DNA from: Persebacter sp965221835
GTDB taxonomy: Bacteria > Pseudomonadota > Gammaproteobacteria > Tethybacterales > Persebacteraceae
Length of the DNA: 64,000 bases
NCBI GenBank assembly: GCA_965221835.1
Contig: OZ244916.1
Coordinates: 1,426,001 to 1,490,000 of the forward strand
Direction: 5' to 3'
In this document: positions 33,572 through 40,961 of the stretch, in pieces
Position numbering within the stretch: position 1 is the stretch's first letter
Layout of the letters: every line of letters starts with the position of its first letter
Position numbers and translations under genes: made by a program
The notes under the pieces: generated by a model
Told to the model about the DNA's origin: nothing
Databases searched by the model: none
The model's input: the letters and a program-made list of their open reading frames with translations, nothing else

Positions 33572-34488
33572 ATAGAGGAACGGGACGGCAAGACGCTACC
33601 GGCAATGCTTTGGAATATGCGATAGCGATGCGGATAGTCAGTGTCGCCGCGGGCGCATCGTTGCAAGAAAGCGCCATTACGCGAACGGCGGGCGCCGATT
33701 TTAATGAGTCGTCCGCCGATATGCGGCGGCGATTGAATGCCGCCGCAACCGCAAGCGTGAACCATTTGTTTGAACTTGAATCGTTGCAGCAAAAAGGCGT
33801 TTGCGAAGTGCGAATGCAACCGGACAGAGTCGGACAAGAGGGCGATCCGCGCGATTTGGTATTGATATTGAAATTGAAAAATAACGAACTCGGCATTTCC
33901 GTCAAACTGAACAATGCCGTTATGAAAAATTCGCGTCTGCAAAGAACCGCGCCGAATTTTTGCGGCAAATGGAACTTGGGTTGTACGCATTCCGACAAAT
34001 ATTTTCGGCGAGTGGAATCCGCGTTTAAGGCGGTGGATGACGCAAAAGAAAAGGGCGCGCGTAATTGGAACGAAATGGACGAAAAGCGCGAAAAAGTGTA
34101 TGCGCCGGTTCTCAATGCGTTTATGGAGGAATTTTCCATGCTCGCCAAAGATTCCGGCGTTTGCAAGAGTTTCGCCCGTTATATGGTCGGCGTGCATGAT
34201 TATTACAAAGTAATGGCGTATTTGGAACGCAAAGAAGAATCGGTTTTCGTGCAGGGATTTAATTTTGGCGGCAGTTTGTCGTGCAACAAAATTCAACTTC
34301 CCGAATCTTTGCTGTCCATCGTCCCCAAAAAAGACGGCGGCACGACGCTGATTTTGTCTTTTGACGGCGGCTGGGTTTTCAGTATGCGCATTCATAACGC
34401 GACAACCAAACTGGAAAATTCGCTTAAGTGGGACATCGGCGTAAAAGAGTATCCGAAAAATTTATATTCCCGTCGCATTTTGTTGTAA
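33568..34488 (+). CDS. HaeIII-family type II restriction endonuclease
   Basis: 306 aa from the GTG at 33568. The resemblance to the HaeIII nuclease family runs along the chain: GNALEYAIAMRIV, AAATASVNHLFELE, RVGQEGDPRDLVLI, NNELGISVKLNNAVMKNSRL, KVYAPVLNAFMEEF, YMVGVHDYYKVMAYL and GWVFSMRIHNATTKLENSLK. The GDPRD...E.GISVK stretch looks like the PD-(D/E)XK catalytic core. HaeIII cuts GGCC and normally pairs with a C5-cytosine methylase, whereas this one pairs with an adenine methylase. The GTG start overlaps the methylase stop; the ATG frame at 33409 is internal to the methylase gene. Confidence 0.72.
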   Translation: MNRGTGRQDATGNALEYAIAMRIVSVAAGASLQESAITRTAGADFNESSADMRRRLNAAATASVNHLFELESLQQKGVCEVRMQPDRVGQEGDPRDLVLILKLKNNELGISVKLNNAVMKNSRLQRTAPNFCGKWNLGCTHSDKYFRRVESAFKAVDDAKEKGARNWNEMDEKREKVYAPVLNAFMEEFSMLAKDSGVCKSFARYMVGVHDYYKVMAYLERKEESVFVQGFNFGGSLSCNKIQLPESLLSIVPKKDGGTTLILSFDGGWVFSMRIHNATTKLENSLKWDIGVKEYPKNLYSRRILL

Positions 34489-34670
34489 GGTTAATTTTAA
34501 TCAAAATGTCATCGGAATGGAAGGAAAGGCGACGGGGAAATCCGCTGCTTTTTTGTCCGCAAACGGCGCAAATGTTGTTTTTGCCGGATTTTTTCGGCTT
34601 TGTGCGGAATTTTGTTGTCTTTGCAAAGGAAAAGATAACGGAAACTATTTTCGGGTTTTCGGGAACAAAG

Positions 34671-34930
34671 TTTTACGAAAACTCTGGAAGATTTTTCTAA
34701 AAATTCGGAAAATTTTTGCGTAAAAAATCTTTCTGGGAATTCGGAAACTTAATACGGTTTTACGAAAACTCTGGAAGATTTTTCTAAAAATTCGGAAAGT
34801 TTTGTGTAAAAAATATTTCCGGGAATTCGGAAACTTAATACAGTTTTACGAAAACTCTGGAAAATTTTTACGAAAACTCTGGAAAATTTTTACGAAAACT
34901 TCGGGGAAAAATTTTAAGAAAATTTCGGTA
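34671..34930. repeat. Degenerate tandem repeat of about 87 bp
   Basis: TTTTACGAAAACTCTGGAAG starts units at 34671, 34758 and 34844. Units 1 and 2 share GGGAATTCGGAAACTTAATA; the third breaks into short repeats of TTTTTACGAAAACTCTGGAA. The 34489-34983 gap between the nuclease and the next gene holds this repeat; frames across it are not supported as genes. Confidence 0.8.
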
Positions 34931-34983
34931 AAATGTGCATTCAAAAAAGGAGAAAACCGATGCGCATCAAAAAAAATCCGTTG

Positions 34984-35367
34984 TTATTTTCCGTTGTCGT
35001 CAAGTAGTTTTTCGAGGCGGGCGGCGTCTACATTTGCGCATCGCATGATGCGGCGTACCATGGATTTGGAAACTCTTTCTACATTGGGTGTGCCGAATTT
35101 TTTGTGTCGTTTGCCTTGCAAAGATAAAACGCCTTTGCGGGTATTTGACCAAGTCGCGCCGGATTTTTTTCGGAATTTTTTAATTTCTTCCCATGTTTCG
35201 CTATCCGAAATCGGGGAGGAAACTTCGTCCGGTTTTCGCTTTTTCGCCGCCGTTTTTGTTGCCGTTGTTGCCGCCGCCGATTGAGTGTGTCCGTCGGCGC
35301 GTTCTTTGACGGCGGCGAAAAACTCTGGCAAAAAGCGAAGCATTTTGTCAACAAACGATTTTTTCAT
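34984..35367 (-). CDS. Unknown Lys-rich protein beside the restriction system
   Basis: 127 aa, basic, no signal or membrane segment. The first half is low-complexity (SAAATTATKTAAKKRKPDE) and the second half is a compact helical segment (SETWEEIKKFRKKSGATWSN, SKSMVRRIMRCANVDAARLE). I do not recognise the family. The basic helical content would fit nucleic-acid binding, for example a control protein, but there is no clear helix-turn-helix. It points at the restriction genes across the repeat tract. Confidence 0.55.
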   Translation of the reverse strand: MKKSFVDKMLRFLPEFFAAVKERADGHTQSAAATTATKTAAKKRKPDEVSSPISDSETWEEIKKFRKKSGATWSNTRKGVLSLQGKRHKKFGTPNVERVSKSMVRRIMRCANVDAARLEKLLDDNGK

Positions 35368-35443
35368 AAACTTTTATTTTTTGAGATTCAACAAAAAACG
35401 CGGCAAGTTTTGACGCGCAAAACGCCGTATCGGGCGGCGAAAA

Positions 35444-36610
35444 CTATGCCGAGCGATACAACTTTGTCATGACAAATTCGCGGTGGTTTAGGATTTCGGC
35501 GGCGGTCATTTGTCCGTTTGCGGTGCGGACAATTTCCGCGATTAGTTCGTCGCCCGCTTCGCCGAGAGTCATTTCGCGGCGCAATACCGCCGATAAATCC
35601 AAATCTATATGTTCCGCCATCGTCCGCACCGTGCGCGGATTGGCGGAAATTTTTATGACCGGCACAATCGGATTGCCGACAACATTTCCTTGTCCGGTGG
35701 GAAATGTATGCAAAACAAAACCGCCCGCCGCCATCAAAGTAATGCACTCCGCCGCCGCCGAAGAAGTATCCATAAAATACAATCCCGCCCCGCGAGCAGG
35801 CGTTTCCGCCGGCGACAATGCGTCTATGTAGCGCGAAGTTTTGCCGATTTTTTCCAGATTGCCGAGCGCCTTTTCTTCTATTGTCGTAAGACCCCCTTCT
35901 ATGTTTCCCTTGGTCGGCTGCGATTCGGATAAGTCGGAAGTTTTGTGCGCTTCAATCACTTCGCGCTGATAGGCGGCGAAAATTCGCATAAACTTTTCGC
36001 CCGCTTCGTCGTCTGCGGCGCGCGCGCGACATAAATGTTCGGCGCCGGTCAATTCGGAAGTTTCGCCGAAGACGCCGGTGACGCCGCGCGGTAAAAGTTT
36101 GTCGTACATATTTCCCACCGCCGGGCAAGATGCCAAACCGGTGGTCGGGTCGGATTCGCCGCATTTGGTGGAAATCCACAACTCGCCGATGTCGCATTTT
36201 TCGCGTTGCAATCCGCTGACGGCGCGGACAAATTCGTGCGCTTTGCGGGCGGCGGCGGCGGCGGTTTGAATGTCGCCGTTTTGTTCAATGGAAAATGCTG
36301 CCACCGGTTTGCCGGTTTTGGCGATTCCGTCCGCGACAATTTTTGTCCAGCCCGGTTCTATGCCGATAACGATGCAAGCCGCGATATTCGGATTGCTTCC
36401 CGCACCGATCATCGTGCGAAAATGCAAATCCAAATCCGCCCCGAATTGCAAACGCCCGTAGGCGTGCGGCAGCGGCAAAGTGCCTTGAATCTGGGCGGCG
36501 ACCGCCTCGCAGGCGGCGTTGGAAATGTCATCCACCGGCAAAATAGCGACATGATTGCGCACGCCGACTCGCCCGTTTTCGCGCCGAAATCCGTAAAAAT
36601 GCGAAATCAT
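35444..36610 (-). CDS. UxaA/SuyB-family lyase, large subunit
   Basis: 388 aa, the C-terminal half-type of the altronate dehydratase family. Seen: RVGVRNHVAILPVDDISNAA, GAGSNPNIAACIVIGIE, STKCGESDPTTGLASCPAVG (cluster or metal Cys), FPTGQGNVVGNP, RREMTLGEAGDELI and HREFVMTKLYRSA. Together with the 95-aa SAF protein it matches (2R)-sulfolactate sulfo-lyase SuyAB most closely, but sugar-acid dehydratases of the same split form cannot be excluded. SuyAB would release sulfite from sulfolactate. Confidence 0.75.
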   Translation of the reverse strand: MISHFYGFRRENGRVGVRNHVAILPVDDISNAACEAVAAQIQGTLPLPHAYGRLQFGADLDLHFRTMIGAGSNPNIAACIVIGIEPGWTKIVADGIAKTGKPVAAFSIEQNGDIQTAAAAARKAHEFVRAVSGLQREKCDIGELWISTKCGESDPTTGLASCPAVGNMYDKLLPRGVTGVFGETSELTGAEHLCRARAADDEAGEKFMRIFAAYQREVIEAHKTSDLSESQPTKGNIEGGLTTIEEKALGNLEKIGKTSRYIDALSPAETPARGAGLYFMDTSSAAAECITLMAAGGFVLHTFPTGQGNVVGNPIVPVIKISANPRTVRTMAEHIDLDLSAVLRREMTLGEAGDELIAEIVRTANGQMTAAEILNHREFVMTKLYRSA

Positions 36611-36616
36611 CGGCGA

Positions 36617-36904
36617 TTACCAGCGGGAAGTTTTAAGATTATGAACATGCACATAGCCGCCTTTTTTGACCGGCGCGATCATTTTTCCGATATGTTCGCC
36701 GTATTTGTAAACGACATCGCCGGTTTGCAAATCCGCCAGCGCGATTTTGTGTCCCAACGGTGCGGCACAGGCGGCGGTCTGCGTAAATTCGGAGTTGTCT
36801 TCCACGACAACGCACAACATTTCGGACCCGGCGGCGAGATCTTCCACGACAACGACGCCGACATTGTCTTTTTTGTGATGCACCAGCAACTGCGGCACGG
36901 TCAT
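36617..36904 (-). CDS. SAF-domain protein, SuyA-like small subunit
   Basis: 95 aa: LLVHHKKDNVGVVVVEDLAA, PLGHKIALADLQTGDVVYKY and KKGGYVHVHNLKTSRW are the UxaA/SuyA SAF-domain signature. It forms the small subunit with the downstream 388-aa protein (6 bp apart). Its ATG overlaps the stop of a 9-codon leader ORF that begins 6 nt after a TATAAT box. Conserved His residues near the ends are typical of this subunit. Confidence 0.75.
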   Translation of the reverse strand: MTVPQLLVHHKKDNVGVVVVEDLAAGSEMLCVVVEDNSEFTQTAACAAPLGHKIALADLQTGDVVYKYGEHIGKMIAPVKKGGYVHVHNLKTSRW

Positions 36905-36927
36905 TGTTTTTCGTCCGTGAAAATCAT
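36901..36927 (-). CDS. Predicted leaderless 8-residue leader ORF coupled to suyA
   Basis: ATG at 36927-36925 follows TATAAT (36934-36939, minus strand) by exactly 6 nt; the frame reads MIFTDEKQ and its TGA overlaps the suyA ATG as ATGA. No other start signal for suyA is seen. It would let a leaderless transcript deliver ribosomes to suyA by termination-reinitiation. It is inferred from sequence only. Confidence 0.4.
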   Translation of the reverse strand: MIFTDEKQ

Positions 36928-36933
36928 TGCCGC

Positions 36934-36939
36934 ATTATA
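36934..36939 (-). promoter_or_regulatory. -10 box of the suyAB unit
   Basis: TATAAT on the minus strand, lying just upstream of the leader ORF and close to the end of plsC. Confidence 0.45.
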
Positions 36940-37635
36940 TCACAACGCCCGCGCCGCTTCCACCCATCGGCGGGCGCGCGCGTTTATTTCTTTGACGGGC
37001 AAATCGGGGGAAATCGGCGGACCGATTCGCACGGTAATCAATCCCGCCCGCTTAAAAAACGCGTTTTTCGACCAACATCGTCCGCTATCCACGGACACCG
37101 GCACCGCCGGTACGCCCGCCTCTTTTGCCAGCCACGCACCGCCCGGATGCCATTCCGCCGAAGAATCGGGCGACATTCGCGTACCTTCGGGAAATACCAC
37201 AACCGACATTCCGGCGGCAATTCGTGCGCGCCCTTGTTCGCGGATTTCGCGCAATGCGCGGCGTCCATCGGCGCGATTAATGGCAATCGGACTCATGCGC
37301 GCCAAGCCCCAACCGAAAAACGGAATTCGCAACAATTCCCGTTTGAGAACAATCGCATGCGGCGGAAAAATCGCCTGAAATGCAATCGTCTCCCACGCCG
37401 ATTCATGTCTTGACAATAAAATGCATGGCGCGGCGGGCAGATTTTCCATCCCCAAAACGCGGTAGCGAATGCCGCAAAAAATTCGCGCCGCCAAAATCGC
37501 CAAATGCGACCAGCGAGCGATAATTCGGTACCGCCAAAGCGGCGGCAGCGGCGAAGACAATATCGCCAGCAGCGAAAACACCGGCGTAGAAACGGCGAGC
37601 CATAAAGCGAATAAAACCGACCCTAACCGGCGCAT
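36940..37635 (-). CDS. plsC: 1-acyl-glycerol-3-phosphate acyltransferase (PlsC-type)
   Basis: 231 aa. One or two N-terminal membrane segments (LGSVLFALWLAVSTPVFSLL), then the acyltransferase block SRHESAWETIAFQ (HX4E in place of the common HX4D), LKRELLRIPFFGWGL, INRADGRRALREI and VVFPEGTRMSP. It adds the second acyl chain of phosphatidic acid. It overlaps the gpsA stop by 13 bp; gpsA makes glycerol-3-phosphate, so the two genes supply successive phospholipid precursors. Confidence 0.9.
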   Translation of the reverse strand: MRRLGSVLFALWLAVSTPVFSLLAILSSPLPPLWRYRIIARWSHLAILAARIFCGIRYRVLGMENLPAAPCILLSRHESAWETIAFQAIFPPHAIVLKRELLRIPFFGWGLARMSPIAINRADGRRALREIREQGRARIAAGMSVVVFPEGTRMSPDSSAEWHPGGAWLAKEAGVPAVPVSVDSGRCWSKNAFFKRAGLITVRIGPPISPDLPVKEINARARRWVEAARAL

Positions 37636-38540
37636 GCGGGCGGCGGACGCGACAATAAAACTTCCGCAGCGTGTTTCGGTGATTCGCCTTCGTGCAAAAC
37701 GCCGCAAGTCGCGGCGATTATCGGCGCGGAAATGCCGAATTCCCGGCACCGCCGCATTGCCGCCGCCGCCGCCGCGATTCCTTCCACTGTTGCCGCAAGC
37801 GGCGGGCGACCGCTGCCGAGGGCGAATCCGTATTGCCGGTTGCGCGACAAATCGGAAGTGCAAGTCAGCAGCAAATCGCCGATTCCCGCGATGCCCGACA
37901 ATGTCCGTTCGTCGCCGCCTGCGGCGCGGTTGAAAGCGGAAATTTCCGCCAGCCCGCGGGTGATAATCGCCGCCCGTGCATTCGCACCGAGTTGCAATCC
38001 GTCGCTAATTCCGGCGGCAATTGCGATGACATTTTTTAACGCGCCCGCCACGCAAACGCCGGTCAGATCTTCCAGCGGATACAAACGCAACAATTTCCGG
38101 TGCAACTTTTCGCAAATTGCCGGCAACGCCGCCGGACGATTGACGGCGGCGACCATTGCGGCGGGCAATCCCCGCGCGACTTCGGCGGCGAATGTCGGAC
38201 CGCTCAACGCACCGAAAATGGAATCGGGCGGCAAAATCTCTTTCGCCGTTTCGCATAACAGGCGACCGTCTTCGCCAAATCCTTTTGTCAGCCAGAGAAT
38301 CGGCGCGGTGCAATTTGCAAGACGGCGCAATACTGCGGTAAAACCGCCGCTGCCGACCGCAACAATCGCCAAATCGCAACGGGCGGCGGCGTCTTCCAAG
38401 TTTGTTGTAAATTCGCCGCCCGTCTGTTGTGCGGCACGGCGGGCGGAATCGGGATTGCGCGACCAAAAACACAACTCGCCGCCGATTGCACCGGCAAACG
38501 CCATTCCCCATGCACCGCCGCCGGCGACGACAATACGCAC
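37623..38540 (-). CDS. gpsA: Glycerol-3-phosphate dehydrogenase [NAD(P)+]
   Basis: Makes sn-glycerol-3-phosphate from dihydroxyacetone phosphate for phospholipid synthesis. 305 aa, slightly short for 330 aa typical. Rossmann motif VVAGGGAWGMAFAGA, WLTKGFGEDGR, ALSGPTFAAEVARGLPAA, the catalytic Lys in AGALKNVIAIAAG and GIGDLLLTCTSDLSRNRQYG. In many gammaproteobacteria gpsA follows secB; here it has moved apart (secB is near 53.2 kb). Confidence 0.94.
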   Translation of the reverse strand: MRIVVAGGGAWGMAFAGAIGGELCFWSRNPDSARRAAQQTGGEFTTNLEDAAARCDLAIVAVGSGGFTAVLRRLANCTAPILWLTKGFGEDGRLLCETAKEILPPDSIFGALSGPTFAAEVARGLPAAMVAAVNRPAALPAICEKLHRKLLRLYPLEDLTGVCVAGALKNVIAIAAGISDGLQLGANARAAIITRGLAEISAFNRAAGGDERTLSGIAGIGDLLLTCTSDLSRNRQYGFALGSGRPPLAATVEGIAAAAAAMRRCREFGISAPIIAATCGVLHEGESPKHAAEVLLSRPPPACAG

Positions 38541-38546
38541 GGCGAC

Positions 38547-39482
38547 TCAGGCGGCGGCGGTATCCAATGCGGTTTTGACGGCAAGCACTTCGGTAGCGTT
38601 GCGCAAAGAAACATCGCGCCAATCATCCGCCTCGCCGGAAACCTCTTTTTGAATTTTGGAGCGCGTAAAAGAGTCGTATACTTTGCCTGCTTTTTCGCGA
38701 ATTGCATCGGAAACCATTTTTTCTTTCGGCGGCATATAGCGATGACAAATCGTTTCGCGTTCGCATTCTATGATGCGAACATCTTGCGTTTGAAATTGGT
38801 CGGCGGTGATTTCTTTGCTGTGACGGCGATGACGCAAAATGATGGAATTTAATATTTGATGCGCAAATCTTTCCGCGCCGTCTTCGTTAAACAGCGAAAA
38901 ATACTGTTCCATATCGGGGCGAAAAGTTTGAAAAACAAGTTTGACCGTCGCCGGTTCAAGCAACGCCTGACTGATTGTAACAAGATGACCGACATCCCGC
39001 AACTTTTCCGCTTCGTCTTCTTCTATATCCATTCCGCCTTCGTCAATGGAAATGACATTGCCGGCGGCGGCGGGTGCTTCGGCGGGTTTTTTCGGCTGGA
39101 CGGGAATCAGATTGTCGGCAATACGCCCGTCATCCGCCTCTTTTTCCACCTCGCCTTTCGCCCATTCGGGTTGTTTGCGGCGAAATGCGCCGTTCAAGGC
39201 GGCGATCAATCCGATGAAAAAAATCAATCCGCCGACAGCAGCAAGCGGATAAAACATATCGGAATCGCCGATACCGAGATTAAGTTCTTCGCGGTATTCT
39301 TTCGGAATTTGCCGGATAATTGTTCGCGCATGACCGATAACTTTCGCCGAATGAGGGACATTCGCCCGCAACGGCGCGTTGCTGATATCTTTGTAAACAT
39401 AGCCGGTTGCCGCCAGCCACGCACCGAACGCCGCCAACGCAAGTCCGACAATAACGATAATTCCTCTGATTAATATTGCCAT
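38547..39482 (-). CDS. Unknown membrane protein with two N-terminal helices
   Basis: 311 aa. Helices at about residues 5-25 (GIIVIVGLALAAFGAWLAAT) and 77-97 (YPLAAVGGLIFFIGLIAAL), then a linker with Pro/Ala/Glu and a long charged cytoplasmic-like C-domain (FRPDMEQYFSLFNEDGAERF, FQTQDVRIIECERETICHRY). I do not recognise the family. Good Shine-Dalgarno site AGGAG and a TATAAT box at 39518-39523. Ends 6 bp before gpsA, so it is likely co-transcribed with gpsA-plsC and might act in envelope lipid handling. Confidence 0.7.
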   Translation of the reverse strand: MAILIRGIIVIVGLALAAFGAWLAATGYVYKDISNAPLRANVPHSAKVIGHARTIIRQIPKEYREELNLGIGDSDMFYPLAAVGGLIFFIGLIAALNGAFRRKQPEWAKGEVEKEADDGRIADNLIPVQPKKPAEAPAAAGNVISIDEGGMDIEEDEAEKLRDVGHLVTISQALLEPATVKLVFQTFRPDMEQYFSLFNEDGAERFAHQILNSIILRHRRHSKEITADQFQTQDVRIIECERETICHRYMPPKEKMVSDAIREKAGKVYDSFTRSKIQKEVSGEADDWRDVSLRNATEVLAVKTALDTAAA

Positions 39483-39563
39483 AAAAGTATTTCTCCTGTT
39501 GCAAAAAACCGCGCATTATTATAACATAAACAAAATATCCGCATTAATTTTTTCGCGGTGCGG

Positions 39564-40181
39564 CTATCCGGATATGTCCATTTTCGCCGCCCGCCACGAT
39601 CGTAAATCGTCCACATCGGTAAGCGTCCGCAACCGGACGCACTCGCCGGAAAAATGCGCCAGCAACTGCGTCAATGTGTCGTCCCGGCTGTACGAAACCG
39701 ATTTCCAGATTCGGGCGGCAACGGGGCGGGCGGCGGCGAATAGATAAAAACCGCCGTCCGCCGCCGGTCCGACAACGACATTTTCGCGCGCCCTCGTCAA
39801 TGCAAAAATCACCGTGCGGGCATCCAACGCCGGACAATCCGAACCGGCGAGGGCGACAATTCCGTGACGGCGGCGAAGCATTGCATAAACGCGATTCAGG
39901 CGGTCGCCCAGCCCGCCTTCGCCGGTAAAAACGGCGGGAAACTCGCGCCAACGCGGGTGCGTTACGCCTTCTTTTTCGCCGACCGCCCAATATACCGCCA
40001 CGCCCGAATCTCGCACTTGCCGCATCATTGCGGCGGCGGCGGCGAGCATTTCTTCGTACGCCCGCACTCCCGCCGCCGCACCGATGTCCGCCGCCAGACG
40101 GGTTTTAACCGGCGACAACTCCGGCGTTTTTACGAACACCGCCAGCGCGCCGTTTATCGCGCGCGCCACTGCCGCCACCAT
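39564..40181 (-). CDS. TIGR04282-type glycosyltransferase-like protein (DUF2064)
   Basis: 205 aa. Seen: LAVFVKTPELSPVKTRLAAD, YWAVGEKEGVTH, GLGDRLNRVYAMLRRRHG, IVALAGSDCPALDARTVIFA, VVGPAADGGFYLFAAA and VSYSRDDTL, the DUF2064 GT-A-like fold with a nucleotide-sugar-like pocket. Start at MVAAVARAIN overlaps the upstream glycosyltransferase by 28 bp; the longer frame is inside that gene. These two genes are regularly paired in proteobacteria; function unknown, likely polysaccharide or glycan related. Confidence 0.82.
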   Translation of the reverse strand: MVAAVARAINGALAVFVKTPELSPVKTRLAADIGAAAGVRAYEEMLAAAAAMMRQVRDSGVAVYWAVGEKEGVTHPRWREFPAVFTGEGGLGDRLNRVYAMLRRRHGIVALAGSDCPALDARTVIFALTRARENVVVGPAADGGFYLFAAARPVAARIWKSVSYSRDDTLTQLLAHFSGECVRLRTLTDVDDLRSWRAAKMDISG

Positions 40182-40801
40182 ATTTTTTGATAATCCCGCA
40201 CCGTCCGCCACCAACCGCGACTCATATAAGTACGCGCGCTGGTACCGATTGCCGCACCGAGACGGCGCACCGGCGTTCCGGTTCGCGCCGCCCGCAATAC
40301 AAAAAGATGATCCTCCCCCGCCGCCGCCGATTCGGAATAGCCGCCGAGACGGACAAATAAATCGCGGCGCACGACAAATGCTTGATCGCCGAACGGATTG
40401 CCGAAAATCGCGCACCGCAATCGCACGCCCCATTCGTTGAGAATCATCCGCGCACCGCCATCATAAAAATATAAATCAAAATAATACAACGCGGCGGGGG
40501 CGGCAACGGCGCGCGAAACGACAGCGGCGAAGTTGTCGGGCAATCGCGAATCGGCATGCACAAACCACAATAATTCGCCGTCCGCCGATTCCGCCGCCGC
40601 GTTCATTTGCGCGCCCCGTCCGCGGCGGCGGCAATGCAACCATCGGCGGCGCGGCGAAAGCGATTCCCGCCAATCGGCGGGCGGCGGCGCGGCGGCGGCG
40701 AGCAACAACTCCCAATCGGCGGGGAGCGGCAGCCGTTCCAGCAACGTCCGCCATGCGTCATCGTCTTCCGCCAGCGGAACGATAACGCTGACAGCGACCA
40801 C
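40154..40801 (-). CDS. TIGR04283-type family 2 glycosyltransferase
   Basis: 215 aa starting with GTG. Short N-terminal strand VSVIVPLAEDDDAW, Asp-x-Asp-like site in WFVHADSRLPDNF, GNPFGDQAFVVRRDLFVRLG and AGEDHLFVLRA fit glycosyltransferase family 2. TATACT (40809-40814, minus strand) is 7 nt before the GTG, so the mRNA is probably leaderless with a GTG start. Divergent from pstS. It likely acts together with the DUF2064 protein. Confidence 0.85.
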   Translation of the reverse strand: MVAVSVIVPLAEDDDAWRTLLERLPLPADWELLLAAAAPPPADWRESLSPRRRWLHCRRRGRGAQMNAAAESADGELLWFVHADSRLPDNFAAVVSRAVAAPAALYYFDLYFYDGGARMILNEWGVRLRCAIFGNPFGDQAFVVRRDLFVRLGGYSESAAAGEDHLFVLRAARTGTPVRRLGAAIGTSARTYMSRGWWRTVRDYQKIWWRQWRAR

Positions 40802-40808
40802 GCCCGAA

Positions 40809-40814
40809 AGTATA
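40809..40814 (-). promoter_or_regulatory. -10 box of the glycosyltransferase pair (predicted leaderless)
   Basis: TATACT 7 nt before the GTG start on the minus strand. Confidence 0.4.
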
Positions 40815-40867
40815 ACACCGCCGCCCGCACCGCCAGAATGTTTTGCGCGGGCGCGGTTTTCCCGTGC

Positions 40868-40873
40868 TACAAT
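40868..40873 (+). promoter_or_regulatory. -10 box of pstS
   Basis: TACAAT; the in-frame ATG at 40881 is 7 nt downstream. No clear Pho box was found in the 66-bp divergent gap to the glycosyltransferase gene. Confidence 0.4.
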
Positions 40874-40961
40874 TCACGAAATGACGAAAAAATTTTTCAT
40901 CCCTCGCTTTCGCCTTTCCGGCACAAGCGGCGCAAATATTCGCCAGCGGGGCGTTCGCCGC

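Noticed and set aside
34506..34723. Plus-strand short frames across the AT-rich repeat after the HaeIII-type gene
   Set aside because: Lie in degenerate repeats, no ribosome site, and no protein-like composition.
36206..37378. Plus-strand frame of 390 residues
   Set aside because: Antisense of the suyAB-like genes and plsC; no signals or motifs.
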